A stretch of 35,110 nucleotides of DNA from Microbispora sp. (GTDB lineage Bacteria > Actinomycetota > Actinomycetes > Streptosporangiales > Streptosporangiaceae), in assembly GCA_019689655.1 (NCBI GenBank), contig JADGHC010000006.1, positions 1 to 35,110 on the forward strand. Reading direction: 5' to 3'. Every line of letters starts with the position of its first letter. Position 1 is the stretch's first letter. This document shows positions 10,603 through 18,475 of the stretch, piece by piece. The notes below the pieces were generated by a model that was not told where the DNA came from, searched no databases, and worked only from the letters and a program-made list of their open reading frames with translations. The position numbers were made by a program, and so were the translations under genes.

Positions 10603-10608
10603 TACCCT
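10603..10608 (+). promoter_or_regulatory. -10 element for a leaderless metF mRNA
   Basis: TACCCT, 7 bases before the ATG at 10616. The intervening TGCGGGT is not a good Shine-Dalgarno. Confidence 0.5.
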
Positions 10609-10615
10609 TGCGGGT

Positions 10616-11545
10616 ATGGCTCTCGGTCTGCCCTCGCGGCTTCCCGATCGCGTCCCGACGGTTCGCGAACTGCTCGCCGCGGGCGAGCGTTCGTTCTCCT
10701 TCGAGTTTTTCCCGCCGAAGACCGACGAGGGGGAGCGCCAGTTGTGGCGGGCGATCCGCGAGCTGGAGGCGCTGCGCCCGACCTTCGTCTCCGTCACCTA
10801 CGGCGCCGGCGGCTCGACGCGCGACCGCACCGTGGACATCGTGGAGCGGCTGGCGCACGAGACGACGCTGACCCCCGTCGCCCACATCACCGCGGTCGAC
10901 CACTCGATCCGCGAGCTGCGCCACCTCATCGGCAGGTTCGCCGACGCGGGAGTGCGCAACATGCTCGCGCTGCGCGGCGACCCGCCCGGCGGCAACCCTC
11001 TGGACGAGTGGGTCAAGCACCCGGAGGGCGTCATGTACGCCGAGGAGCTGGTGCGGCTGATCCGCCAATCGGGCGAGTTCTGCGTGGGGGTGGCCGCCTT
11101 CCCGTACAAGCACCCGAGGTCGGCGACCATCGAGTCGGACACCGCGTACTTCGTGCGGAAGTGCCGGGCCGGCGCGGACTTCGCGATCACTCAGATGTTC
11201 TTCCGCGCCGAGGACTACCTGCGCCTGCGCGACCGCGTGGCGGCCCACGGCTGCGACACGCCGATCATCCCCGGCATCATGCCCGTCACCCAGATGAGCA
11301 CGATCGCCAGGTCGGAGCAGCTGTCCGGAGCGCCGTTCCCGCCGGAGGTGGCCGAGCGGTTCGAGGCGGTCGCCGACGACCCGGCCGCGGTGCGCAGGCT
11401 GGGGATCGAGCACGCCGTGGAGCTGTGCCAGGAGCTTCTCGACGAGGGCGCGCCCGGGATCCACTTCATCACCTTCAACCGGTCGAGCGCGACCCGCGAG
11501 GTGTTCCGGGCGCTGCACAGCGTGCCCGCCGGCGTGGCCGGCTGA
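10616..11545 (+). CDS. metF: Methylenetetrahydrofolate reductase
   Basis: FAD enzyme that reduces 5,10-methylene-THF to 5-methyl-THF, the methyl donor for methionine synthesis. The 309-residue TIM barrel shows [13 protein letters not shown] (about 23-35, with the catalytic Glu), [72 protein letters not shown] and the C-terminal [11 protein letters not shown]. Length is typical of bacterial MetF. It stands alone, divergent from the prenyl synthase gene. It supplies the same pathway as metK at the far end of the window, but the two are not linked in an operon. No Shine-Dalgarno is present, so translation is probably leaderless. Confidence 0.95.
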   Translation: MALGLPSRLPDRVPTVRELLAAGERSFSFEFFPPKTDEGERQLWRAIRELEALRPTFVSVTYGAGGSTRDRTVDIVERLAHETTLTPVAHITAVDHSIRELRHLIGRFADAGVRNMLALRGDPPGGNPLDEWVKHPEGVMYAEELVRLIRQSGEFCVGVAAFPYKHPRSATIESDTAYFVRKCRAGADFAITQMFFRAEDYLRLRDRVAAHGCDTPIIPGIMPVTQMSTIARSEQLSGAPFPPEVAERFEAVADDPAAVRRLGIEHAVELCQELLDEGAPGIHFITFNRSSATREVFRALHSVPAGVAG

Positions 11546-11614
11546 GCCGGGGCTTCCGCGGGCTTCCGCGGGCGTCCGAGCGCCGCCCGGGCCGGTGTCG
11601 GCGGGCCCTGTCTG

Positions 11615-12205
11615 TCAGTGTTCGCGGTCCCTGCCCGGCCGGCGTTCGCGGGCCGGTGCGGGCAGCGGCAGCCGTACGCCGGCGATGGCGTACTCCTCGT
11701 AGCCGCCCGGGAAGACGAACCGGGTCATCAGGTCGGTGAACCCGACCTCCCGGTAGAGGTGCCGGGCCGCCGTGGGGGCGTCGTGCGTCGACAGCACGGC
11801 GGTGCGCTCCGGGCGGCCCTCGCACAACGCGTGGATCAGCCGCCGGCCGATTCCCCGGCCCTGGCACTCGGGACGCACATGGACCTCGGCGATCTCCAGG
11901 GCGTCGCCGAACCAGTCCTCGGCCACGACCGGCCCGGCCCGGTCCTGCAGCGCTCCGCGTACGACGTCATGCCACCACTGTCCCTGGCCTCCGTGAAAGC
12001 CGTACGCGAAGCCGGCGATTTCGGACGTCTGCGTGTTCTCGGCGAGCACGCAGGTGAAATCTGGATAGGTGGCGTGATTACGCATGATCGCCATGCGGCC
12101 CGCGAGCTGATCCGATGGCGGGCGCATGGCGACCGTGTAGATCTCCAGCACGGTGTCCAGCACCGCTTTGAACTCGTCGGGCCCCACCCGTCGCAGTCGG
12201 ATCAC
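11615..12205 (-). CDS. GNAT family N-acetyltransferase
   Basis: A 196-residue acyl-CoA-dependent acetyltransferase of unknown substrate. Motif A reads ALEIAEVHVRPECQGRGIGRRLIHAL (about 108-133), with QGRGIG as the pyrophosphate loop. AVLSTHDAPTAARHLYREVGF is the second conserved helix and strand. The N-terminal half has YTVAMRPPSDQLAGR and a Trp-rich segment around QGQWWHDVV. The frame also offers a GTG at 12214, but a TAGTGT -10 element (12213-12218) overlaps that codon and ends 7 bases before the GTG at 12205, so the shorter start is preferred. The Arg-rich tail (PARERRPGRDREH) looks disordered. Confidence 0.85.
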   Translation of the reverse strand: MIRLRRVGPDEFKAVLDTVLEIYTVAMRPPSDQLAGRMAIMRNHATYPDFTCVLAENTQTSEIAGFAYGFHGGQGQWWHDVVRGALQDRAGPVVAEDWFGDALEIAEVHVRPECQGRGIGRRLIHALCEGRPERTAVLSTHDAPTAARHLYREVGFTDLMTRFVFPGGYEEYAIAGVRLPLPAPARERRPGRDREH

Positions 12206-12212
12206 TCGTCGC

Positions 12213-12218
12213 ACACTA
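12213..12218 (-). promoter_or_regulatory. -10 element for a leaderless GNAT mRNA
   Basis: TAGTGT on the minus strand ends 7 bases before GTG 12205 and covers part of the upstream candidate start at 12214, which decides the start choice. Confidence 0.45.
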
Positions 12219-12248
12219 GCAAAGCGAGGCCGGACCGGCCCGCAGCCG

Positions 12249-12725
12249 TCACTCCACCTCTGCGGCGGTGCCTCCGGTGATGCGCAGCAGCTCCTCGTAG
12301 GACGTGGGGAAGACCGTGTGGGGATGCCCGGCGGCCGCCCACACGACGTCGTGCTTGCTCAGCCAGGTGTCCACCAGCGTCCGCACGGGCGCGGGGTGGC
12401 CGACCGGGGCGACGCCGCCGATGGGCTGCCCGGTGTGCTCGCGTACGAACTCCGGTGTGGCCCGCCGCACCTTCGCCGCGCCGACGAGCCGCGCGACCAG
12501 CTCGGTGTTCACGCGGTGGGCGCCGCTGGTCAGCACCAGCAGCGGGGCGCCGTCCGCGTCGAAGATCAGGCTGTTGGCGATCGCGCCGACCTCGCAGCCG
12601 AGCTGGGCCGCCGCCGTCGCGGCCGTCGGGGCCGCCTCGTCCAGCACGATGATCTCGCCCGCCACTCCGTGGGCCCGCAGGGCCTCGCGGACCCGCACGA
12701 CGTTCGGATGCAACTTTTCTGCCAC
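12249..12725 (-). CDS. YbaK/ProX-type aminoacyl-tRNA deacylase-like protein
   Basis: A 158-residue single-domain protein of the YbaK/prolyl-tRNA synthetase-associated (INS) fold, which removes wrongly attached amino acids from tRNA. Recognisable are IIVLDEAAPTAATAAAQLGCEVGAIANSLIF, PLLVLTSGAHRVNTELVARLVGA, the conserved GxxxGGVAPVGHP loop (TGQPIGGVAPVGHP, about 98-111) and VWAAAGHPHTVFPTSYEELLRIT. The exact tRNA substrate cannot be told from sequence. GTG at 12725 follows TAGAGT by 6 bases with no Shine-Dalgarno, so it is probably leaderless. Divergent from the L,D-transpeptidase gene and 43 bp downstream of the GNAT start. Confidence 0.9.
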   Translation of the reverse strand: MAEKLHPNVVRVREALRAHGVAGEIIVLDEAAPTAATAAAQLGCEVGAIANSLIFDADGAPLLVLTSGAHRVNTELVARLVGAAKVRRATPEFVREHTGQPIGGVAPVGHPAPVRTLVDTWLSKHDVVWAAAGHPHTVFPTSYEELLRITGGTAAEVE

Positions 12726-12731
12726 CAGGCA

Positions 12732-12737
12732 ACTCTA
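12732..12737 (-). promoter_or_regulatory. -10 element for a leaderless YbaK-like gene mRNA
   Basis: TAGAGT on the minus strand, exactly 6 bases before the GTG at 12725. Confidence 0.5.
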
Positions 12738-12852
12738 AACGGATTGCCAGGACATACGGGACCGTTTATGGCCACTTACGATCACGCGACTGACAATCGG
12801 ACCGTAAGGTGTGTCCTTTGTATTGGGAACTGGGCCTTATGAGGGGTTGGTC

Positions 12853-13695
12853 ATGATGAGCAGTCGACGGCGACTGGCTGCGGCCACACTCGTCGCGGTG
12901 GGGGTGGTGACGTTGGCGACCGCCGGCGGCACCGGCACGGCGCAGGCGCGCACCGCCGCGCCGGCGGGAGCCGTGATCGCGAAGACCGTGGCGGCCACCG
13001 GGACCGCGCTCCCGGCGTTCCCGGCGCGGGCCGCCGGATATCCGTCGTTCACCGCTCCCGGCAAGACGCTCAGGTTCGGCGCCAAGGGCTCCGCGGTGAA
13101 GGCGCTGCAGGCCCGGCTCAAGCAGCTCGGATACGTGCCCGGCAGCGTGGACGGCCGGTACGGCTCGGCCACGCTGATGGCGGTGTGGGCGTTCCAGAAG
13201 GTGCAGGGGATCAAGCCGACCAGCACGATCACCGCCCGCACCTGGCGGGCGCTGGAGAACCCCCGGGCGCCCAAGGTCCTGGTGCCGAAGGGCAAGCCGA
13301 CCCGCGTCGAGGTGAACCTGACCACGCAGGTGATGGTTCTGTATCGGGGTGGCGATCCGGTGCTGATCAGCCACATCTCCAGCGGCAGCGGCATCCCCTA
13401 CACCGAGTGGGTCACCTGGAACGGCAGGCGTCAGAAGTTCTCCGGCAGCGCCCGCACGCCGACCGGCGACTACAAGACCACCTGGCGGGTCAAGGGCTGG
13501 CACCGGTCCTACCTCGGGGAGCTGTACAACCCGATCTTCTTCAACGGCGGGATCGCGCTCCACGGCGCGCTGTCCGTGCCGCTCCACCCCGCCTCGCACG
13601 GCTGCGTACGGCTGCCCATGAACGTGGCCGAGATCCTGCCGCGCATGCTCGGCACCGGGGTCCCGGTGCACGTCAGGGGTGCTTTCAAGGGCTAG
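12853..13695 (+). CDS. Secreted L,D-transpeptidase with a peptidoglycan-binding domain
   Basis: Predicted to make 3-3 cross-links in peptidoglycan, or to anchor proteins, outside the membrane. The 280-residue precursor has a signal peptide (RRR, a hydrophobic core at about 8-24, AQA cleavage near 32), a PG_binding_1 domain (about 72-135: FGAKGSAVKALQARLKQLGY, VDGRYGSATLMAVWAFQ) and a YkuD catalytic domain (about 149-276). The active site reads HGALSVPLHPASHGCVRLP with His237, His249 and the nucleophile Cys251. ATG at 12853 is chosen for the GAGGGG Shine-Dalgarno at 12841-12846; a second ATG follows directly. Monocistronic, closed by a strong terminator. Confidence 0.93.
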   Translation: MMSSRRRLAAATLVAVGVVTLATAGGTGTAQARTAAPAGAVIAKTVAATGTALPAFPARAAGYPSFTAPGKTLRFGAKGSAVKALQARLKQLGYVPGSVDGRYGSATLMAVWAFQKVQGIKPTSTITARTWRALENPRAPKVLVPKGKPTRVEVNLTTQVMVLYRGGDPVLISHISSGSGIPYTEWVTWNGRRQKFSGSARTPTGDYKTTWRVKGWHRSYLGELYNPIFFNGGIALHGALSVPLHPASHGCVRLPMNVAEILPRMLGTGVPVHVRGAFKG

Positions 13696-13741
13696 CGCGG
13701 ACCGCTCGGGCGGCGGCGCTCACCGGCCCGGCCATCCGGAG

Positions 13742-13776
13742 AGGCCTCGCGCGAGGTGATCGCGCGAGGCCTTTTT
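13742..13776 (+). terminator. Strong rho-independent terminator after the L,D-transpeptidase gene
   Basis: AGGCCTCGCGCGA (13742-13754) and its perfect complement (13760-13772) form a 13-bp stem with loop GGTGA, followed by TTTTT. This is the only classic T-tailed terminator in the window. It also separates the gene from the convergent dehydrogenase gene. Confidence 0.92.
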
Positions 13777-13820
13777 GCCGTGCCGAGTCGCAGGACCCCA
13801 CGGGATGGCGGTGAGATCGG

Positions 13821-14702
13821 CTACTTGCCGAAGCTCGCGAAGTAGCCGGCCGCCATGTCCTTGTCGCCGTGGCCGAGCTCGGAGGCGCGGACGAAGCGGG
13901 CGAGACCGGCCTCGGCCAGGTCCATGCGAACGCCGGCGCGCCGGGCGGCCTCGACGATGAGGCGGGTGTCCTTGGCCGCGTTGTCCACCGAGAAGCTGGT
14001 GGTGTAGTCGCCGGAGATGACGGCGGCGGACTTGAGCTGGAAGTATCCGTTGTCCGTCGGGCCGCCGCTGACGACCTCGACGAAGTGCTTGGGGTCGACG
14101 CCGAGGCCCTTCGCGAGGGCGAGGGACTCGCCGATGCCGTGGGTGAGGGCGATGACCCAGGAGTTGAGGACCAGCTTGAGGCGGCTGGCGGCGCCGCTTT
14201 CGCCCTCGTCGGCCACCCACATGGTCCGCTTGCCGATGGCGTCGAAGAGCGGGGTGAGCGTGTCGCGCACCTCGGGCGCGGCGGCCGCCATGACGACGAG
14301 CTGGCCCTGCTCGGCGGGCTGGCGGGTGCCCTGCACGGGGGCGTCGACGAAGACCAGGGAGTGCTTGCGGGCGAAGGCGGCCAGCGACTCGACGGCGTCG
14401 CCCACGGTGCTCATCTGCACCCAGATCGTGCCCTCGGCGAGCGAGGGCGCGGCCGCGGTGACGGCTTCCAGCGCGGCGGGGCCGTCCTTGACGACGGTGA
14501 GCACGATCGCGGCTCCCTCGACGGCCTCGGCGGCCGTGTCCGCGACGTGCACCCCGTGCTCGGCGAGCGGTTCGGCCTTGGCGCGGGTGCGGTTCCAGGC
14601 CCGGACCGGGAAGCCGGCCCGGGCGAGATTACGGGCGACCGGGAAGCCGATGATGCCGGTGCCGAGGACGGCGACGGTGGGCTTCGGCGCGGTGCTGGTC
14701 AT
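13821..14702 (-). CDS. NAD(P)-dependent beta-hydroxyacid dehydrogenase family protein
   Basis: A 293-residue member of the 6-phosphogluconate/3-hydroxyisobutyrate dehydrogenase superfamily. The N-terminal Rossmann motif is VAVLGTGIIGFPVARNLARAGFPVRAWNRT (Arg after the second strand suggests NADP). The substrate strand reads FVDAPVQGTRQPAEQGQL, and the catalytic helix SGAASRLKLVLNSWV keeps the Lys-x-x-x-Asn pair, which argues against an imine reductase, where the Lys is replaced. The C-terminal helical domain includes SFSVDNAAKDTRLIVEAA. The true substrate is unknown. ATG at 14702 has a good Shine-Dalgarno (GGAGGAA). The divergence-free neighbour upstream is a TetR regulator whose putative operator half-site recurs ahead of this gene. 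Confidence 0.88.
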   Translation of the reverse strand: MTSTAPKPTVAVLGTGIIGFPVARNLARAGFPVRAWNRTRAKAEPLAEHGVHVADTAAEAVEGAAIVLTVVKDGPAALEAVTAAAPSLAEGTIWVQMSTVGDAVESLAAFARKHSLVFVDAPVQGTRQPAEQGQLVVMAAAAPEVRDTLTPLFDAIGKRTMWVADEGESGAASRLKLVLNSWVIALTHGIGESLALAKGLGVDPKHFVEVVSGGPTDNGYFQLKSAAVISGDYTTSFSVDNAAKDTRLIVEAARRAGVRMDLAEAGLARFVRASELGHGDKDMAAGYFASFGK

Positions 14703-14920
14703 TGGTGTGTTCCTCCAAGGGTCGGACGGTCCGGGCGGACCGGGAGTGGCGGGAAAGTCCGGGTGCCGGGGTGGCCGTCAGGCCCGGGCGGGCGCGGCCC
14801 CGCCCCTGCGGGCGCGGCGGCGCGGGACGCCCCCGGCGACGGCCGCGAGCGGGCCCGCTACGGCGAGCGGGGCGGCGGTTCGCGACGGGCATCGCACTCC
14901 TCGGGACGGTCGTTCGGCGG

Positions 14921-14929
14921 TTCTGGAAC
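14921..14929. promoter_or_regulatory. Candidate TetR site upstream of the dehydrogenase gene
   Basis: TTCTGGAAC occurs here and, identically, at 15579-15587 just upstream of tetR. It lies inside the inverted repeat GTTCTGGAAC, beside an AT-rich TTCATTAAAG, about 220 bp upstream of the dehydrogenase ATG. The remaining 280-bp gap to tetR is GC-rich with no gene seen. Confidence 0.35.
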
Positions 14930-14982
14930 ATTCATTAAAGAATCAGGGCGAGCCGGGCCGGCTCCCGCGCGACGCCGACGGC

Positions 14983-15561
14983 TCAGAGCGCCGCCAGCGT
15001 CGTGTCGACGATGCCGGTGAGGGTGCGGCGGTCCGCGACCTTGCCCAGGACCCGCAGGCCGTACATCGCGTTGAGTACGAACTGCGCGAGCGCCCGCGGA
15101 TCCTTCTCCGCGCCGATCTCGCCGTCTTGCCGGGCGCGGGCGAGCGCGCGGTACAGCGCCTCTTCCACGCGGCCGAAGATACGGCGCACCTGTGCGGTGA
15201 CGTCCGGGTCGAGCCCGGCCAGCTCCACCGCGGCGTTGACCGCGAGACAGCCCCGGCGGCCGTCCCGGGCGGCGGTCTCCTCCTCGACGATGGTCATCAT
15301 CACCGCGCGGATCCGCTCCCGGACCTGCCCGGGCCCGTCGAGGATCGCCTCCTGCCAGGTCGTCCGCTGCTCCTCGTACCGCCGGAGCACCTCCCGGAAG
15401 AGGTGGTGCTTGCTGGCGAAGGCGTTGTACAGGCTGCCCCGTCCCAGTCCGGTGCTGTCCACCAGGTCTTGGGCGGAGGTCGCCGCGTATCCCTTGCGCC
15501 AGAACGCGTCCATGGCGGCGTCGAGGGCGCGCTCGGGATCGAACTGCTTGGGACGGGCCAT
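14983..15561 (-). CDS. TetR/AcrR family transcriptional regulator
   Basis: A 192-residue repressor-type protein. The N-terminal helix-turn-helix spans about residues 8-52: FDPERALDAAMDAFWRKGYAATSAQDLVDSTGLGRGSLYNAFASKHHLFREVL. The rest is helical ligand-binding and dimerisation sequence, with CLAVNAAVELAGLDPDV and FVLNAMYGLRVLGK resembling the TetR_C domain of regulators that often control oxidoreductases or efflux. ATG at 15561 begins MARPKQFD, the usual start of this subfamily; the longer open frame upstream has no support. It points in the same direction as the dehydrogenase gene 280 bp downstream and probably represses itself and that gene. Confidence 0.9.
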   Translation of the reverse strand: MARPKQFDPERALDAAMDAFWRKGYAATSAQDLVDSTGLGRGSLYNAFASKHHLFREVLRRYEEQRTTWQEAILDGPGQVRERIRAVMMTIVEEETAARDGRRGCLAVNAAVELAGLDPDVTAQVRRIFGRVEEALYRALARARQDGEIGAEKDPRALAQFVLNAMYGLRVLGKVADRRTLTGIVDTTLAAL

Positions 15562-15578
15562 GGTCCGAGCATGACACT

Positions 15579-15595
15579 TTCTGGAACGATCGGTC
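15579..15595. promoter_or_regulatory. Candidate TetR autoregulatory operator
   Basis: GAACGATCGGTC (15584-15595) is an inverted repeat centred on CGATCG with one mismatched pair, and TTCTGGAAC (15579-15587) repeats the motif upstream of the dehydrogenase gene. It starts 18 bp before the tetR ATG, a usual place for autorepression. Confidence 0.5.
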
Positions 15596-15734
15596 AAATA
15601 CGACGGCGCCGCAACCGCCTTGCCCGCCGTGTACGGCCCGGCCCCTGCGGTCCGCTTCGTCGCCGGTGTGGTCCCGGGCGTCGTCTGCGGCCTGCTCGCC
15701 GGCCACGCCCGCCGCCGGCTTCGTGGTGCCGGCA

Positions 15735-15750
15735 TCGAACACATATTCGT
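15735..15750. promoter_or_regulatory. LexA-like SOS box 1
   Basis: TCGAACACATATTCGT matches the actinobacterial pattern TCGAAC-N4-GTTCGA at 10 of 12 fixed positions. It ends at the left edge of a TTGACA. Confidence 0.5.
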
Positions 15751-15758
15751 TGACAGTC

Positions 15759-15787
15759 TTGACAGTGGACATGATCGAATCTATGTT
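15759..15787 (+). promoter_or_regulatory. Strong sigma-70-type promoter
   Basis: TTGACA (15759-15764), a 17-base spacer, then TATGTT (15782-15787), predicting a start near 15794. It is the best -35/-10 match in the window. The next credible gene is the HEPN gene at 16051, which would give a leader of about 257 bases. Apart from this element and its two boxes, the 489-bp gap 15562-16050 shows no convincing gene. Confidence 0.7.
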
Positions 15788-15790
15788 CGA
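15775..15790. promoter_or_regulatory. LexA-like SOS box 2 over the -10
   Basis: TCGAATCTATGTTCGA matches TCGAAC-N4-GTTCGA at 11 of 12 fixed positions and overlaps the -10. Its centre is 40 bp from that of box 1, close to four helical turns. Confidence 0.55.
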
Positions 15791-16050
15791 TGGTGTGGGC
15801 GTGGGACTCGCGGCTCGCGCCCACCCCGTTGGATTCGTGCCCTCGTCGTCGGCGGAGACGGATGCGGCATGACCCGCGGCGTGAGCCGGACGGGGAGAGG
15901 GGAAGCTCCTCGTCCGGCCGCCCGCGGGAAGGCGCGGGGCGATCTCGAGCGGTTCGCGGGGTCTCCCGGCCGGCGAAATTGTCGGTGCGGTCTGCGACTG
16001 TGAAGTCACCGGCGACCTTCGCCGGAGTGCCACGACTCAAGGAGGCGGGC

Positions 16051-16488
16051 ATGACTGAGCAGAACGACGATCAGAAAAGCGGGCCCCGGCTCTCGCAGGC
16101 GGTCCTGGCACACCTCGCGAACGCCAGGGCATGCCTCGCGGACGCCACCGCCGGGTCCACCCCCGCCGACCGCTACGTGTCGGCCCATCTGGCGGCTCTC
16201 CGTGCGGCCGCCGGGATCCTCGCGGCGCGTCCGCGGCTCACGAACGGCCGCAGGCGACGGCTGCGCAGCGCCTGGGAGCTGCTGCCGGAGGCCGAGCCCA
16301 AGCTCGCGGACTGGGCGGCCTACTTCTCGGTGACCGCGACCAAGCGCGCGGCGGCCGAGGCGGGCATGGTTCGCGTAGTCACGCAGAACGACGCGGAGGA
16401 GATCATAGCGGAGGCGGACAGGTTCGTCGGCGAGGTCGAGTCGATCCTCGGCCTGCCCGGCCGCCCCACCCTGCCCATGGCCGGCTGA
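16051..16488 (+). CDS. SAV_6107-type HEPN domain protein
   Basis: A 145-residue, mostly helical protein resembling the actinobacterial SAV_6107 HEPN family. Segments seen are SQAVLAHLANARACLADATAG, PADRYVSAHLAALRAAAGILAARPR, SAWELLPEAEPKLADWAAYFS (a very conserved-looking block), KRAAAEAGM and AEEIIAEADRFVGEVESILG. HEPN proteins are often RNases or toxin-antitoxin parts with an RxxxxH motif; no clear RxxxxH is visible here, so a nuclease role should not be assumed. ATG at 16051 follows GGAGG (16041-16045). It may be transcribed from the LexA-boxed promoter upstream or from a nearer, unrecognised one. Short acidic start (MTEQNDDQ). Confidence 0.75.
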   Translation: MTEQNDDQKSGPRLSQAVLAHLANARACLADATAGSTPADRYVSAHLAALRAAAGILAARPRLTNGRRRRLRSAWELLPEAEPKLADWAAYFSVTATKRAAAEAGMVRVVTQNDAEEIIAEADRFVGEVESILGLPGRPTLPMAG

Positions 16489-16519
16489 CTCCGGCTCCGG
16501 CCGGCCTGCGCCGCCCCGA

Positions 16520-17764
16520 TCAGACCGGGTCGCGTTCCAGGGGGCAGCTCATGCACCGCGGGCCGCCTCGCCCGCGGCCGAGCTCGCTGCCGCGGATCGT
16601 GATGACCTCGATGCCGTTCCTGCGCAGGTGGTTGTTGGTCGTGGTGTTGCGCTCGTAGGCCACGACCACCCCCGGCTCCAGCGCGAGCACGTTGCAGCCG
16701 TCGTCCCACTGCTCGCGCTCGGCCGCGTGCACGTCCTGGGTCGGCGTGAGGACCTTGATGTCGTCCAGGCCGATGGCCCGCGCGATCGCCTTGTGCATGT
16801 CCTCGGGCGGGTGGTCGGTGACCTTCAGCTCCTTGTCGGTGTCGCCCGGCTCCACGGTGTAGGACGGGAGCATGCCGAGCCCGGCGTACTTGGTGAACAC
16901 GCCGACGTCGACGTTGGTCATCACGGTGTCGAGGTGCATGAACGCGCGGGTCTTGGGCAGGTTGAGCGCCACGATCCGGGTCGCCGACCCCGCCCGGAAG
17001 AGGTTGATCGCCAGCATCTCCACGGCCTGCGGCTGGGTGCGTTCGCTCATGCCGATGAGCACGGCGCCGTCACCGAGCACCAGGACGTCGCCGCCCTCGA
17101 TGGTGGCCGGGGCCATGCGCACGCCCTCGTACCAGACGTTGAACCCGCCGCCGGCCGGATTGCCGTAGCCCGCGGCGAACAGCGGGTGCCACCGGTAGAC
17201 CGCCTCGTAGTTGACGGTCTCCCGCCTGCGGGCCTTCTTGCGCATGGCGTTGATCGACACCCCGTCGTACACCCAGCAGGAGGTGTCGCGGGCGAACAGG
17301 TGGTTGGGCAGCGGCGGGAGGACGAAGTCGTCCATGCCGAGCGTGTGGAAGGCGATGGAGCCCGGGTCGCAGCCCAGCTCCATGATCTCGCGTTTGGTGA
17401 TCCCGCCGGTCAGCAGCGGCGCGAGCGCGTCGGCGTCGAGGGCGTCGAGCGTGTTGCGGATCGCGTCGGCGGCCAGCGGGCCGAACCAGTGCTCGTCGAC
17501 GCTGCCGTCGAGGATGTGCTTGCGCGCGTCGGGGATCTCGATGACCTCCCGCAGGAGGTCGCCGAGGTGGTGCACCGTGACGCCGCGCCCGGCGAGCACC
17601 TCACACCATTCGTGGTGCTCCTCCAGGGCGCGGTGCACCCAGAGCACGTCGTCGAACAGCAGAGCGTCCTTGTTTCCCGGGGTGAGCCGCTTGAGCGCGA
17701 GTTCGGGTATGTCGACCAGGACCCGGCGCAGCCTGCCCACCTCGGAGCCCACGAAAAACGTCAT
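16520..17764 (-). CDS. arcA: Arginine deiminase
   Basis: Hydrolyses arginine to citrulline and ammonia. The 414-residue product has the guanidino-modifying enzyme fold: [15 protein letters not shown] at the start, [31 protein letters not shown] (substrate Asp), [25 protein letters not shown] (catalytic His) and the C-terminal GPRCMSCPL with the nucleophile Cys404. Length matches bacterial ArcA. No ornithine transcarbamylase (arcB), carbamate kinase (arcC) or antiporter gene is adjacent, so the full ATP-yielding pathway is not shown by this locus. ATG at 17764 is preceded only by a weak AGG-type Shine-Dalgarno. Confidence 0.95.
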   Translation of the reverse strand: MTFFVGSEVGRLRRVLVDIPELALKRLTPGNKDALLFDDVLWVHRALEEHHEWCEVLAGRGVTVHHLGDLLREVIEIPDARKHILDGSVDEHWFGPLAADAIRNTLDALDADALAPLLTGGITKREIMELGCDPGSIAFHTLGMDDFVLPPLPNHLFARDTSCWVYDGVSINAMRKKARRRETVNYEAVYRWHPLFAAGYGNPAGGGFNVWYEGVRMAPATIEGGDVLVLGDGAVLIGMSERTQPQAVEMLAINLFRAGSATRIVALNLPKTRAFMHLDTVMTNVDVGVFTKYAGLGMLPSYTVEPGDTDKELKVTDHPPEDMHKAIARAIGLDDIKVLTPTQDVHAAEREQWDDGCNVLALEPGVVVAYERNTTTNNHLRRNGIEVITIRGSELGRGRGGPRCMSCPLERDPV

Positions 17765-17903
17765 GCCCTGCCTATCCCCGCGTGGCGGGAATCAGTCGTG
17801 CCGGCGGCTCCCCGATGCGGAGACGCCGCCGGGCCACGCTGCGCAGGGGTAAGTCCGCCCGGCGCCGCCCGGAGCGGGCACCGCCGTACGGACCCGGAGG
17901 AGG

Positions 17904-18398
17904 TCAGAAGGACTCGACGGCGCGGCGGGCCTCCGCGTCGAGCACACCCCAGCTGATGAACTCCTCCGTCAGCTCGGCGGGCGACTTGTCATAAATGACC
18001 GCGAGCGAGCGCAGGTCCTCCTGCCGGATGGACAGCACCTTGCCGTTGTAGTCGCCACGCTGGCTTTGAATCGTGGCGGCATAACGGGCAAGCGGGCCGG
18101 CCTTATCCTTCGGCAGTTGCGCCAGCCGCTCAAGGTCGATGACCAGCTTGGGAGCCGGCGCGAGCGGGCTGGGGGCGGCTCCGCCGGGAAGAAGCTCCGA
18201 CACCGGCACTCCGTAGAAATCCGCGAGTTCGGCGAGCTTCTGCACGGTTACCGCGCGGTCGCCCCGCTCGTAAGAGCCCACGACGACGGCCTTCCACCGC
18301 CCGCGGGACTTCTCTTCCACACCGTGCAGGGACAGCCCCTGCTGGGTTCGGATGGCGCGCAGGCGCGCGCCCAGCGACTTGGCGTAGTCAGACGGCAT
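17904..18398 (-). CDS. bldD: Developmental master regulator BldD (c-di-GMP responsive)
   Basis: DNA-binding regulator that, with tetrameric cyclic di-GMP, represses sporulation genes during vegetative growth in Streptomyces. The 164-residue protein has an XRE-type helix-turn-helix (about 8-70: LRAIRTQQGLSLHGVEEKSRGRWKAVVVGSYERGDRAVTVQKLAELADFYGVPVSELLP is the region, conserved nearly throughout), a Pro/Ala linker, and a C-terminal ligand domain. The c-di-GMP signature RGD-x8-RQxD is present as RGD at 114-116 and RQED at 125-128; Glu replaces the third-position Asp found in Streptomyces (RQDD), while the key Arg and last Asp remain. ATG at 18398 has a G-rich Shine-Dalgarno (GGGGG). It implies a sporulating or filamentous host. 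Confidence 0.96.
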   Translation of the reverse strand: MPSDYAKSLGARLRAIRTQQGLSLHGVEEKSRGRWKAVVVGSYERGDRAVTVQKLAELADFYGVPVSELLPGGAAPSPLAPAPKLVIDLERLAQLPKDKAGPLARYAATIQSQRGDYNGKVLSIRQEDLRSLAVIYDKSPAELTEEFISWGVLDAEARRAVESF

Positions 18399-18475
18399 CG
18401 TGTGGCCCCCGGCTTTCTATGTCTCTTCTCACTTGATTGTGCGTCCTTGTCCTAAGCGTTCCGAACACCGGGGCT

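Noticed and set aside
11547-11578. Tandem GGCTTCCGCG repeat after metF
   Set aside because: Only two short copies in a GC-rich gap; no functional reading.
12811-12852. Upstream extension of the L,D-transpeptidase (MSFVLGTGPYEGLV)
   Set aside because: It would put 14 residues before the signal peptide; the ATG at 12853 has the Shine-Dalgarno and gives a normal secretion signal.
15620-15735. Hydrophobic stretch (AVYGPAPAVRFVAGVVPG, then VVCGLLAGHARR) suggesting a transporter fragment
   Set aside because: Too short, no start signal and not clearly similar to a known family; may be chance in GC-rich DNA.
15783-15872. Small open frame (MFDGVGVGLAARAH...) after the LexA-boxed promoter
   Set aside because: Its ATG lies within the -10 element, upstream of the expected start site, and the peptide matches nothing I recognise.
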